Assembly (NCBI RefSeq): GCF_002288925.2
Contig: NW_022098069.1
Span: 70,970,099-71,034,098, forward strand
Source of the DNA: Delphinapterus leucas
Lineage: Eukaryota; Chordata; Mammalia; Artiodactyla; Monodontidae
Reading direction: 5' to 3'
Length of the DNA stretch: 64,000 nucleotides
Each line of letters begins with the position of its first letter. Position 1 is the first letter of the stretch. The notes under the pieces are model-generated. The model was given only the letters and a program-made list of their open reading frames with translations. It was not told the origin of the DNA and ran no database searches. Of the stretch, positions 26,346 through 38,000 are shown one piece after another. Position numbers and translations under genes: made by a program.

Positions 26346-26546
26346 GGGCTTCCCTGGTGGCGCAGTGGTTGAGAGTCCGCCTGCCGATGCAGGAGACACG
26401 GGTTTGTGCCCCGGTCCGGGAAGATCCCACATGCCGCAGAGCAGCTGGACCTGTGAGCCATGGCTGCTGAGCCTGTGCGTCCGGAGCCTGTGCTCCATGA
26501 CCGGAGAGGCCACAACAGTGAGAGGCCTGCAAAAAAAAAAAAAAAA
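26346..26546 (+). mobile_element. CHR-2-like short SINE
   Basis: GGGCTTCCCTGGTGGCGCAG head and an uninterrupted A-run at the 3' end (26,531-26,551). The duplication AAAATGGAAAGCATA (26,331-26,345) recurs as AAAAAGGAAAGCATA (26,547-26,561). It lies only 75 bp past the end of the preceding long SINE's duplication. Confidence 0.95.
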
Positions 26547-26589
26547 AAAAAGGAAAGCATAAACATTAAATATGCCTGATACTGGAATC

Positions 26590-28560
26590 TTCAGATACCT
26601 ATCTAAATAACATCTAAAACTATGTTTAACATGTTCAAAGGAATGAAAAACAAGCTTGAAAATATCTGAAGGTGATAGCTAACTTCAAAACACATCAAGA
26701 TGTTAAGGTATAAGAATTCAGTAATTAAACTTATAATTAAATAGATGAATTTAAAAGTAGGTTAAACATAGCTAAAGACAGAATTAGTGAACTGGAAGAC
26801 AAGTCAGAAAAAATTATTCAAAATTAAGCATAGAGAAAAGAAAAGAGAAGATATTAAACTGATAATTGAGATATACAAGATATCGTGAGAAGTCCTAATA
26901 TGTGTCTAAGTAAAGTTCCAGAAGGAAGAGCAAGGAGAAGAAAACAAGGAGTAATATCTGCAAACACAAATATAAAGGCTGAACATTTTTCAGAAATAAT
27001 GAAAGAATGATTTGCATCACGAAGACTTCAATTTCCAGGCAAGATTACAAAAACATTTTACACCTACACATATACCAAAGCAAAACTGCAAAACATCAAA
27101 AATACAGAGGCATTTCAGGAAGAATCAGTGAAAAGTGACAGATTACCTTGAGCAAGAGATTAAAAAGAAATAAGAATTAGATTGACAGAAAAATGAAAGC
27201 CAAACTTCTGTATAATTAAACTGTGCTGATAAATATAGTGATGATTCTGAATCATGTGAATTAAACTATCAATGTGTAGTATTAGAAATACCTTAATTTA
27301 TTTCCTTTAAATACCCTTTTTCATATTTGCACTAGAATGGCATATGACAAAAAATTTATATCTAAATGACTCATTAATTTTGAATTTATAATTTTATTCT
27401 TAAAGAAAAAATATTTCAAGAATGGGGCACTATAAAGTGTTTCTACCAACAGCTTCCATTCCAAAGGAAACTCAGAAAAATGTATTTCGGGCAGAATGCA
27501 AGAGATCCAGGATAGGATGTTTGTGATAGAGGAAAGATCAAAACACAACAAACTGTGTTAAATACATTATTGCCTTTTTAAAAATAAAAATGTTATGCAA
27601 GATTAAAATTTAAATAAAGAATTAAAAAGCAACACCAAATTAAGAGGTAAATTGAGAAGTAAATGAATGTATTTAAAAATTTATTGTTCAAGAAGTGCCC
27701 TTTTTCCTTAAGGCATTGAACTATTTAAGACTTTGAGAAGAATATTTTTTTTAATTTCTTGAAGTAAAATGGAAATAGCCAAAACAGAGCATATATCACC
27801 CAAAGTATTAGCAGAAAGTGAAAGAAATATCTAATTAATTTAAGAAAAAGGAGAGAAGCACAGAAATAAACAAAAAGATAAAACTGGAGAAAAATAGCAG
27901 CACACAAAGTTAGACAGGAGATTTAAACAGGAATGTGAGTAGTTATACTAAATGTAAATAGGCTAAATGCTCCAGTTAAGAAGCAATGATGATAAAAAAA
28001 TATCAGTGAATGCATTTTCATATATAATGCTGTGTCAAAAAGACTTTTAAAACATTAGGGTACAGAAAATACGAGGTGAAAGGATAGGAAAAAAATCTGT
28101 CATGATAGTACCAAAGAATGCTGGTTACCTGTACTTGTAACAGACAAAAATAGACTTTAAGGAAAATACATTATTTGGGATAAAGATAGTCACATCTTAA
28201 CTAGAAAAGGTTTAATTCATGATGAATATATAAAATTATATATATGTACTTATAAATATATAAACATATAAAATGAGGAATAAATAAAATATAAAATATA
28301 TATAATAAAATATATATTAATATGAAAAACAAGAATATGCAAAACAAGAATAGCTACATAACTATAAGGAGATTTAAATTTGCAATCATAATGCAGATTT
28401 AACATGCCTCCATGCCTCTTTTAGTATCAATACATGAAGCCAACAGAAAATCAGTAATGATATATAAGATCTGAATAGCATAATTAACAAACAGCTTAAT
28501 GGATGTGGACAGAACACTAAACCCATGAACTGCACAGTTCACATTCTTTTCTGAGTGTAA
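26590..28560 (+). repeat. Old L1M relic, ORF1 to ORF2 endonuclease region
   Basis: Sense-strand landmarks are GACAGAATTAGTGAACTGGA near 26,778, the ORF1-like stretch ending near 27,120, and the endonuclease-region text CTAAATGCTCCAGTTAAGAA (near 27,963), AATAGACTTTAAGGAAAATA (28,149) and ACAGTTCACATTCTTTTCTG (28,535). Every frame is broken and AT-rich insertions (28,225-28,320) interrupt it. Confidence 0.6.
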
Positions 28561-28599
28561 TCAACTTATTTGAAGACTCGCTACAAGATGAGATCACCA

Positions 28600-28860
28600 A
28601 GAGGCAGAGTTTAGAGAATGGACGGTGACAGTTTGTCCCATGAGCCCTGAGGTGCTACATAGTAAAATATCTGAGACTGAAAAGATGAGGCAGGATGGCA
28701 TCCTGGAAGGGAAATTAATAAAGTTAATCAAGGAAAAGGAAGTGATCAACTGAGACTTTGATACGAAAAATTTTGGAGGATCGCTTTGGGTAAAACTGAT
28801 TGGGGTGGGTTAAGATAAGAAGAGAGGACAGAAACTGGAGACTTTTTTTTTTTATCACAG
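28600..28860 (-). repeat. L2 LINE fragment, antisense
   Basis: The text reads like reverse-complement L2: TGAGCCCTGAGGTGCTACAT (near 28,641), GAAGTGATCAACTGAGAC (near 28,739) and TGATTGGGGTGGGTTAAGAT (28,798). The matching sense motif is present in the sense L2 cluster of the FAT4 intron (near 47,860). Confidence 0.6.
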
Positions 28861-30000
28861 ATACTTTGTTTTGCTCTGTTTCTTGATATTTAACATTTTT
28901 TTTGTTTGTTTTGAATTTGTGTTAAACATGACTGTGGTACGCCGGCATGCTGAATTCTTAGACATGCATAGTTACTGTTCCATCTGGGATGTGTTCAGCA
29001 ACCTTGCAATTAAAAAATGTTTCACAGTCAACCTTTAAGAAGGAGGAGATGCAGAAGAATGAGAAGCAGAAGTAAGTGGAAACCACTTACAAATTAAATA
29101 CAAACTGAGTACTTTTCATTGCTATCATATATTCCTTCACATGAGTATTCCGTGCCGTTTGAATGATAGAATTCTTTGAAGAAATGCCACCAGATGGCAG
29201 GCACCTTCCTTTTGTATCACAGATACTTTGAATATAACACAATGAAGAAACAGTAACAAAGGGAAGGTGGTGAAAGGCAGCAGGATTGTTGAAGGAGAGG
29301 GCTCTTTATTACTCAACACATATTTAGAAATGTATTTATATACTAAATACAATCTTGTGCTACAGAGGAAACCATAAAATAAGTTACTAAATATTTAAAG
29401 TTAAATAAAAGTGAAATCATTACACGTAGCATTTTGTAATTAATATTTTGTGGAGTAAGGCTCATACTCCACAAAATATTAATTAATTAATACTTTGAGG
29501 GAAATTTATAGCTTTAAATATATTTATCAGGAAATAAGAAAGTCTAAAATACTGAGTTAAATATTTAGCAAAAAAATCCTATCCACCTGTGTCAATGATA
29601 CCAAGAGCCAATTATAAGAACCAGTGTTAAACCCACCCCAAATCATGTTAAATTCACATCGGTAATCACAAATATGAAATTTAGCCAATCTGCAAAAACT
29701 ACAGTCTACTAATTTCAATTCCACATTCAAAAGTTAACCAATATCTAACCCTTCCTACTTCTGAAAGTTTGCCATCTCTGAACTCCATGCTTCCCGATCC
29801 TAGGATCAGTTGTCTTCTTGTTCAGAAACACTGCACCCCACAAACACAACTCTCTCTTGTTCAGCAAACAATCAGCTCTTCATTTCAGATATGGAATGGA
29901 GGCCTCTTCCATTCCCCACTACATATCCTTAAACTATTCATTTCCTTTTGAGGACAATTACAAGGATGTTGTTCATTGCAGACTAATCTTTGATGTCAGG
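28861..30000. other. Intergenic AT-rich DNA with one perfect hairpin
   Basis: No gene is seen. The only clear structure is the inverted repeat at 29,437-29,485, listed separately. Confidence 0.5.
29437..29485. repeat. Perfect inverted repeat: 21-bp stem, 7-nt loop
   Basis: The left arm is 29,437-29,457 (ends TTTTGTGGAGTA) and the right arm is 29,465-29,485 (begins TACTCCACAAAA). All 21 positions are complementary, and the loop is AGGCTCA. No terminator role applies in this setting. It does not resemble a transposon end that I recognise. Confidence 0.9.
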
Positions 30001-30330
30001 AAGTTAGAGGCAACCTGGATGCCTATAACCATGTAAATAGACAGGTTAAGAGTTATGAATACATGCCTTACAGTAAAAGGCAAAAGTCAGAAACAATAAT
30101 TTAGAGGAACACATAACAACATGTGTAAACCTTAAAAATAGCTCTTTGTAGAAAGACACAAAAGAGGATGATACACATACACAGTATAACCCAAACCATT
30201 TATCTCAATTAAAAATACAGGACAACTAAATAATACATATTTTGCAAAAGCATGGAACCAAAAAGTACACATTCCACTTATTAGAATGTTTGCCTCTGGG
30301 AGTCCTGTAACAGGACTGAAGAATGATAAG
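30000..30330 (+). repeat. Old L1M 3'-end relic
   Basis: Decayed text such as TTAGAGGCAACCTGGATGCC (near 30,004) and TTTGCCTCTGGGAGTCCTG (near 30,289) follows the pattern of an old L1 3' region in sense orientation. Confidence 0.45.
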
Positions 30331-30384
30331 GAGAAAAGAGTAAAGCAGAATAAGGTAAGGTGAGCAAAGTATAATAAAGAGTAA

Positions 30385-30622
30385 AGTGAGGGACGGGAGG
30401 GGAAGGATGGGAGAGGAAGGGAGAGGAGGGGAGTGGAGGGGAAGGGAAGGCAGGAATTGGAAGGGAAGGGAAAAAAGAAGGAGAAGAGAGGAGAAGAAGG
30501 AAGAGAGGGAAAGGAAGGGGAAGAGAAGAACAGGGAGAGAAGGGAGAAGAACGGAAGAAGGGAGAAAGGAAGGGGAAGAAGGGAGGGAAGGGGAGAAGGG
30601 AGGAATAGAAAGGAAGAAGCAG
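30385..30622 (+). repeat. Purine-rich (GGGA/GGAA)n tract
   Basis: About 240 bases of almost pure A/G on the plus strand, in variable GGGAAGG, GAGAGG and AGAAGG units with only a few pyrimidines. The long open frames across it (lysine, glutamate, arginine and glycine only) are by-products of composition, not genes. Confidence 0.95.
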
Positions 30623-30639
30623 TGGGGAGAATCCTTTTC

Positions 30640-33330
30640 TGGGACGATGTTGCTAATGCGATATGAATTGTAGAGTATGATTAACCTAAGCTTCTTTACC
30701 TAGGGTCTAAAACATGAAAGTAATTTCAGACATTTAATGAAGTAATGATGGTAATTGTGTACAGACCAGGATAACAAATTCTTACAAAAACTATTTGTTT
30801 TAATGTATGCTCTAAACTTCAAATGAGCTGTGTTCTCTAGTTTCTTTCATGCTTGGACATAAAAAAATACAATTTTCCCCTACAGTTTACTAAAATTGAT
30901 GAATATCTTCTCTCTTAGAAGCATGTAATTTTATGTTTATTGAAAGTTTTCACTAAATAACCCTTTTCTTAAAATAATTAAGCTTTTGGTGGAAAAGCAA
31001 AAATACACTTTGCTCTTTCACACATATAATTACAATGTGTCTTGATTTGATATTGTTGGGGGCATCCTTACATTTTATCATGCATTATATTACTAGAATT
31101 TCTGAAATCCAAGGGAGAAAAATTAAATATAATAAAAGCTTTATTCTTGTCTTTTATTAAAACCATTCTCTATATTATACCTTAAATTATGTACCTATGT
31201 GTACATAGATTGTAATTTTGTGTAGGTTTTATCTATAAATGAATGTGTTACTTTAATGTAGTTATCATGGAAAGTTTCCATTTATTTGAATAACCATGCC
31301 ATTGTCTAAATCATTTTTGATAGTCTTCATTCAGAATGTTCAAAAAATTATTTTATGTACTGAATATATGTACATTTTTTGTATTACTTAACTTGGTCAT
31401 ATCTTGTTTTTTTACTTAAAAATATATATTGCACTTCCTATTCCACAAAATGAATGATTTTTACCCATTTCCCCAATATTAAATTCACTCGTAAGTGATG
31501 CAAATTTAATACTATTGAGACTAAATATGAAGATGATCCCACAGGCTTTCCAAACAAACAATAAAACAGAAAAAATACCTGGTCCCCTACAAGTATCTAA
31601 GTGTTTTCTTTCTACTGTTTCCTACCTGAATGACTGAACTGTGGCACATTAGTAAACAATATACAAGTAAGTAAGAAAACCCTCTTAAAATCACACATCA
31701 TAGCCAGGGTTTGTAAAAATTTCTGCTTTCACTTTAGTTAATCAACAAATCTTTGTGTGTTAATTTACATCAAAATAAAGACTATAATTTATTGGCAGAG
31801 ATACGAGTTTTGAGAAAATGCTTAAAAATATCTCTCTTTTAAAAGAATAGCTTCCAATGCTTTCACAAGTTTTCAAGGCCTAAAAATACAAAAATGGTGA
31901 AATTTAACTTTCTTGTCTGTTTCCAATTCACCCATTATATGTACCATATACATCAGTATCTACAGTAGAGGAAAATGCAGAAGTAAATATTCTAACCTAA
32001 ACAAAGGAATTGGTGATAGAGTTATTACCATTCATGTTTCCATATATCAGTTTTGGGCTACAGGCTGTCTGGATCAGAGGACTTGAATTTGCTCTCTGCC
32101 TTATTGCTTAAAAAAGGTTTTTGTTTTATTTTGTTTTTAACCGTAAGTAAAGAAAGGCACTAGGAGATTCCTAAAGATCTTTTTTCTTTGCTACTATCCC
32201 TAGGCAAGAAGGAGGAATTAGCCTTGTAACCAGATCCTTCTGTCTCTGCATTTAATTTTAAGCAAGAAACCAGACTGCTAAAAATGTAAGATGGACAGAG
32301 AACAGCAGAGGGCAGTATTTACTCATGGCTGAATCATCTCCGAACTCAGAAGTTTTAAATTTGGAGGGGTCAGTGTGGCTGAAACGTATGACACATGCCC
32401 TATATTTGCATTACTTGGCTTACATTCTTATTTTCTAAACGGTTGTCCTTAAAGGGGAAATAATACTGACCTGATTCCTAGTCCCTTTTTTTTTTCTTTG
32501 AAGAATACCACAAAAATTAGCTACAGTAAACTGAGTGACTTGCGTGGCACGTGGGTAATTTTAAAATTTAAATTTCATTCTATTTATTTCTATTTCCTCA
32601 TATCTGTCTTTTCCCCAGATAAAAACCAAACCAAAGCAAAAAGAAACAAACCTTCATCAGGATTCCTTTGGCTTTAAAATGTCTAGGGGGAAATACTCCA
32701 ACGGAGATCAAAATTCCAAACTTTGCAATAGGAAGAGACCTCCATCTTTCCAAAGGGCTACCATTGTTATTGTTGAAACTCTAAGGTTTGGCTACTGACA
32801 CCTGGGATCTATTTGGGACAGGAAACAAAACAGAGTTCCCCTGGCTTTTCCTATAGGAAATCCAAAGTGCGGTCGGTACCGAGGCCTTGGTGCCCCTACT
32901 CACCTGGAAGTGGAGACAGGCTTAGGGTTAGATCTGGACTGCAATTATCTCGCTCTGTAGACAGAGGAGGAATGGGGAAGATTTGGTTTGGATGCTGCCG
33001 GATCATACTGTAGAGGTACTCCCTCCCCTCTCATCGAAAGAGAAGGGGCAGGAAACGGTTAAAGCAAATCTGCGCTCTGCATTCCCAGACAGGCTTTGCT
33101 TAATCCTTCTTCCCGCTCTAATAGACCTTCACCCCCTGCCTTTCTTTTATTTCCCTCGACCCCCCCCCCCTTCCCCCTGAGTTATTACTAGCATAACAAC
33201 CTAACGGTCTCCCCCAGAACCCATCACTAAAGTTATTTATCTGCAAACCTGACCCCACCCCCATCTATTCGGCGGCAGCTTTTTGCTGTTATTGCTCAGA
33301 TGCCGGCCAAGATGTGACCAAAAAGAAAAA
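30640..33330. other. Transposon-poor upstream flank of FAT4
   Basis: No gene and no mobile element that I recognise over 2.7 kb, in contrast to the dense repeats upstream. Composition rises in GC toward the promoter, with a C-run at 33,161-33,170. This is the natural place for proximal regulatory DNA, but that is inference. Confidence 0.5.
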
Positions 33331-33341
33331 AAAAAAAAGGG

Positions 33342-33349
33342 TATAAAAA
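33342..33349 (+). promoter_or_regulatory. TATA-like box, candidate FAT4 core promoter
   Basis: TATAAAAA stands in a GGGTATAAAAAACC context between an A-run and C-rich sequence, 1.7 kb upstream of the FAT4 ATG and at the upstream edge of the CpG-rich region. A start site about 25-30 bases downstream would fall near 33,370-33,380. The nearby upstream GGCCAAGATGTG (about 33,305) resembles a YY1 site imperfectly. The start site is not visible from sequence alone. Confidence 0.45.
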
Positions 33350-33680
33350 ACCCCACCCCACCCCCTTCTCAGCGCCTCCTACTCGCCGAGCTCCCACACC
33401 CCACAGCCTACAGTCCTCCGAGAGGCTGGAGTGATTAGCATCCCGAGAAGCCAGTCGGAGGCAGAAGAAGTCGGAGAGCGCTCGCGGTAGGAGTGCCAGG
33501 CGGGGCTGCTTTAGCTCCGGCCCAATGGGGCTGGGGCGAGGGAGGGGCAGTAGGTGACAGCACGGGGAGCTAGGGGGAGTCCGGGCAAACTAAAGTGCGG
33601 GATCAATGAGTGGCGAGCAAAGTTTCTGAGTCCTGCTCCAGCTCGCGGTCTTCCCTCCCCCTCTGTTTGTGTTTCGACAA

Positions 33681-33741
33681 CGCGGTGTGTGTGTGTGTGT
33701 GTGTGTGTGCGCGTGTGCGCGTGTGTGCGCGCGCGCGTGCG
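33681..33741 (+). repeat. Alternating (GT)n(GC)n tract, Z-DNA-prone
   Basis: About 60 bases of alternating purine and pyrimidine: GT units first, then mixed GT/GC and pure GC steps, in the middle of the CpG island. The pattern has high left-handed DNA potential. Confidence 0.95.
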
Positions 33742-34224
33742 GCGGGGAAGGGGCGGGGAGAGTGTGAGGGAGCAGCCGGAGGTTGAGAGGGGCTCGCGGA
33801 GCTCCAGCTCCACAGCGGTACAACCTTCAGCCCGGGCAGGCGAGAGGGAGAGCGCTGACAGCCGCCGTACCGAGCTGCCGCGGGCGCCGCCAGAGCCCAG
33901 CGCCGACTTCCCCGCCTCCACCGCCAACGGTGAAGGAGAAAGAGGGACCCACCACCCCCCCGCCCCAAACCAAAAGCCTTGTGGATTACAAAGTGAAACT
34001 GACACGGGACAATTAAAGCAAAGGGCACGAGGTCACGGGCGAGGCGCACTAGAGTGGGCTTCTGATTGGGGCCGCAGGAGAAGGAGCCCCCTGGCATGGT
34101 GAGGGGAGGGGACTCGGGGACAGCGCGCTGCTCCTGCCCGACCCCGGCGAGGCCGAGAAGAAAGCGGGACCTGCGCTCGATTTGGATGTACAAATAATGG
34201 GTCGGCAGGCGTCCCGGCAGAGGT

Positions 34225-34249
34225 AAAAAAAAAAAAAAAAAAAAAAAAA
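34225..34249 (+). repeat. 25-base A homopolymer in the FAT4 leader region
   Basis: An uninterrupted A-run follows the candidate donor CAGAG|GT and sits in otherwise GC-rich DNA. No SINE or processed-gene body precedes it, so it is not an obvious retrotransposon tail. Confidence 0.9.
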
Positions 34250-35014
34250 TGCTGAGGAGCGCTGGATTTTGCCTGTGCCCGACTAAGGGCTCGAAGCCGC
34301 AGCAGGGGCGGCGGCGGCTCCTGCTGGAGGAGAAGGGACGGAGCTGAGCGCTCCCGGGTACCGGAACCTAGCGCCAAAGCGAGCGCTTGGAACGCAGTTT
34401 GCTAGCTGCCCGCCCTCAGACGCCGCCGCCTGGGCCTCAGCGGCCACTTCTGCAGCCCTGTTGGAGGGGCGTTGCAGCCTCGTTCTTGAGGAGAGGGGAC
34501 TCGAGGAAATCCCTCGTCTCCAGCTTTTGGGAAAGCAATTTGATAATCTCCAGGTTCCCCATCGCCCCCTCCCCAGTGCGCAGTTGTTCTTTCCACACAC
34601 CGCTACGGACGTTTGTCCTTCCCTCTTCAGTTTCTTCGCCTTGGGTAAGTTCTAAAGTTTCTGAAGACAATTGTTTGCAATGATTCCTCATATACCTTAA
34701 GTACAGGCAACCTCTCCCAACTCACATCCACCCAGCCGAAAACGCTCAGACTTTCTGGATTCGAAAACAAAGTGAAGGGGGAAAATATAGGAGGTTTGAG
34801 AAACTTTTCTGGGAACTCGTCAACAAACAGGAGTGCCCCGAGGAATGCCCTGCCGCTTTTCCTCAAGGCATCTCTCCCGCGCTAAGTGTCCAGATGGCTA
34901 CCTGGAGCTTTTTGCTGATGCGACTTGCTTCTGCTGGACTGGAGGTTCTTTGAAATAGCAGAGCTCCCAGACAGATACATCGGCTGCATGTTTGCTGGTG
35001 CCTACTTGATCCCT

Positions 35015-35070
35015 GTCATTATCACTCTTTTTTGCCTCACCTCTTCCTTCTCTTTATCACACCGTTCCAG
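35015..35070 (+). promoter_or_regulatory. FAT4: Polypyrimidine tract and 3' splice acceptor
   Basis: A long C/T-rich run (CTCACCTCTTCCTTCTCTTT core) ends in CCAG at 35,067-35,070. Twelve bases later comes the FAT4 ATG. This is a strong acceptor and makes a leader intron likely. Confidence 0.75.
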
Positions 35071-35082
35071 GGAGCCAGGACC

Positions 35083-38000
35083 ATGGACTTGGCAGCAGAC
35101 AGGGGGGGCCGCCCGTGGCTCCCGCTGCCCACTTTATCATTATTTCAGCTCCTTCGCGTCTTTTGGCTGCTGTCACTGCTACCGCGGCCGGCCCGGGTCA
35201 GCGGGGCCGAGCAGCGCCAGGTGTTTGAGGTGCTGGAGGAGCAACCTCCCGGCACGCTGGTGGGTACCATCCAGACGCGCCCAGGCTTCACCTACCGACT
35301 CAGCGAAAGCCACGCCCTGTTTGCCATAAACAGTAGCACCGGGGCCCTGTACACCACTGCCACCATCGACCGCGAGAGCCTACCCAGCGACGTGATCAAC
35401 CTGGTGGTTCTTTCCAGCTCACCCACCTACCCCACCGAAGTGCGAGTGTTGGTGCGGGACCTCAATGACAACGCCCCGGTCTTCCCTGAACCCTCGATTG
35501 TGGTCACTTTCAAGGAGGACAGTAGCAGCGGGCGGCAAGTCATCTTAGATACGGCCACCGACTCAGACATCGGCTCCAATGGTGTGGACCACCGGTCCTA
35601 TCGCATCGTCCAGGGCAACGAGGCGGGTCGCTTCCGCCTGGACATCACCCTGAACCCGAGTGGCGAGGGCGCGTTCCTGCATCTGGTGTCCAAGGGCGGG
35701 CTGGACCGCGAGGTCACGCCGCAGTACCAGCTACTGGTGGAAGTGGAGGACAAGGGAGAGCCGAAGCGGCGGGGCTACCTTCAGGTAAACGTAACTGTGC
35801 AGGACATTAACGACAACCCCCCAGTTTTTGGTAGTTCCCACTACCAGGCGGGGGTGCCTGAGGACGCGGCGGTGGGCTCCAGCGTCCTCCAGGTGGCGGC
35901 AGCGGACGCGGACGAGGGCACCAACGCGGATATCCGCTACCGGCTGCAGGACGAGGGGACCCCCTTCCAAATGGACCCCGAAACTGGGCTTATCACGGTG
36001 CGGGAGCCCCTGGACTTCGAGGCCCGGCGCCAGTACTCGCTTACCGTGCAGGCTATGGACCGAGGCGTGCCTTCCCTCACTGGGCGCGCCGAGGCGCTGA
36101 TTCAGCTGCTGGACGTCAACGACAACGACCCTGTGGTGAAATTCCGCTACTTCCCTGCCACCTCACGCTACGCCTCGGTAGATGAGAATGCTCAGGTGGG
36201 CACTGTGGTGGCTCTGCTCACCGTGACGGACGCAGACTCCCCCGCGGCCAACGGGAACATCTCTGTGCAGATTCTTGGGGGCAACGAGCAGCGCCACTTT
36301 GAGGTGCAGAGCAGCAAAGTGCCGAACCTGAGCCTCATCAAAGTAGCCAGCGCCCTGGACCGGGAGCGCATCCCTTCTTACAACCTAACAGTTTCTGTCT
36401 CTGATAACTACGGGGCGCCCCCTGGCGCAGCGGTTCAGGCGCGCTCTTCAGTGGCGAGCTTGGTGATTTTCGTCAATGACATCAATGACCACCCTCCCGT
36501 CTTTGCCCAGCAAGTGTACAGAGTGAACCTGAGCGAGGAGGCGCCCCCGGGAAGCTATGTGAGTGGAGTGTCTGCCACTGACGGCGACTCTGGTCTCAAT
36601 GCTAATCTGCGTTACAGCATTGTCTCTGGGAATGGACTAGGTTGGTTCCACATCAGTGAACACAGCGGCCTGGTGACCACTGGGTTTGCTGGGGGCTTGG
36701 ACCGTGAACTCGCTTCCCAGATTGTACTGAATATCAGTGCTCGGGACCAGGGGGTTCACCCCAAGGTTTCCTATGCCCAGCTTGTAGTCACCCTCCTGGA
36801 TGTGAATGATGAAAAGCCAGTATTTACGCAGCTGGAAGGGTATGAGGTGTCTGTGGTTGAGAATGCCCCAACAGGGACTGAACTACTGGTGCTTGGGGCA
36901 ACTGATGGGGACCTGGGTGACAATGGGACAGTGCGTTTCTCCCTCCAAGAGTCTGAGACTGACCAGAGGTCCTTCCGCCTGCATCCTGTGTCGGGGAGGT
37001 TGAGTACTATCTCCTCCTTGGACAGAGAAGAGCAAGCTTTCTACTCCCTGTTGGTTCTGGCCACAGATCTGGGCTCCCCTCCCCAGTCATCAATGGCTCG
37101 AATCAATGTGAGCCTCCTGGATATTAATGACAACAGCCCTGTGTTCTACCCAGTCCAGTACTTTGCTCATATTCAGGAGAATGAGCCTGGAGGTAGCTAC
37201 ATCACCACAGTGTCTGCCACTGACCCAGACTTGGGTCTCAATGGAACTGTCAAATATAGTATATCAGCTGGGGACAGGTCTCGGTTTCAGGTCAATGCTC
37301 AGAGTGGGGTTATTTCTACAAGAATGGCCCTAGACAGAGAAGAAAAAACTGCTTACCAGTTGCAAATAGTGGCTACCGATGGTGGCAATTTACAGTCTCC
37401 AAACCAGGCAATAGTAACCATCACTGTATTGGACACTCAAGACAACCCACCTGTGTTCAGCCAGGCTGCCTACAGCTTCGTGGTCTTTGAGAATGTGGCT
37501 CTGGGATATCATGTGGGTAGTGTGTCTGCATCCACCATGGATCTCAATTCCAACATCAGTTATCTCATTACTACTGGGGATCAGAAAGGTATGTTTGCTA
37601 TCAACCAGGTCACTGGGCAGCTTACCACAGCAAGTGTGATTGACAGAGAAGAGCAATCCTTTTATCAGCTGAAGGTAGTAGCCAGTGGGGGCACAGTGAC
37701 TGGAGACACTATGGTTAACATAACAGTTAAGGATTTAAATGACAACTCTCCCCATTTCCTTCAGGCAGTAGAGAGTGTGAATGTGGTAGAGAATTGGCAG
37801 GCAGGTCACAGCATTTTCCAAGCAAAAGCTGTGGACCCTGATGAAGGTGTCAATGGCATGGTACTCTATAGCCTGAAGCAAAACCCCAAGAACCTCTTTA
37901 CTATCAATGAAAGGAATGGTAATATTAGTCTGCTAGGACCCCTGGATGTTCACGCTGGTTCCTACCAGATAGAGATCTTGGCATCTGATGTGGGTGTTCC

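Larger units (their letters stand above)
33375..34470 (+). promoter_or_regulatory. FAT4: CpG island, FAT4 promoter and leader region
   Basis: CpG dinucleotides are frequent throughout, unlike the depleted flanks. A GC box (GGGGCGGGG) occurs at about 33,750-33,759 and a CCAAT box near 33,523. The region directly precedes the FAT4 coding exon, and CpG islands mark promoters of widely used developmental genes. A second CpG-dense zone continues inside the exon (about 35,090-36,480). Confidence 0.8.
33375..34644 (+). other. FAT4: Putative non-coding first exon of FAT4 (donor uncertain)
   Basis: A strong polypyrimidine tract and CAG acceptor precede the coding exon at 35,070, so a spliced upstream leader exon is likely. 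Three donors are possible. TTGG|GTAAGT at 34,645 has the best intron side. CAGAG|GTAAAA at 34,223 is also good. GCG|GTAGGA near 33,486 is weaker, but gives a short leader without any upstream ATG. The longer versions contain several upstream ATGs (for example near 33,526, 33,606, 34,097, 34,189 and 34,250) that would tend to reduce translation. The 5' end given is extrapolated from the TATA-like box. Confidence 0.4.

Noticed and set aside
30386..30673. Lys/Glu/Arg/Gly-rich open frames of 77-95 codons
   Set aside because: They are translations of the purine tract, which rarely contains stop codons.
33511..34193. Overlapping open frames on both strands in the CpG island, up to 196 codons
   Set aside because: They are rich in Arg, Pro, Ala and His-Thr repeats generated by GC-rich and GT-repeat sequence. 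No family is recognisable and several frames overlap each other.
35032..35082. Start of FAT4 at 35,032, adding 17 residues
   Set aside because: The first codon there is TTG and the segment is the polypyrimidine tract and splice acceptor. The ATG at 35,083 has an ideal context and matches the known protein start.
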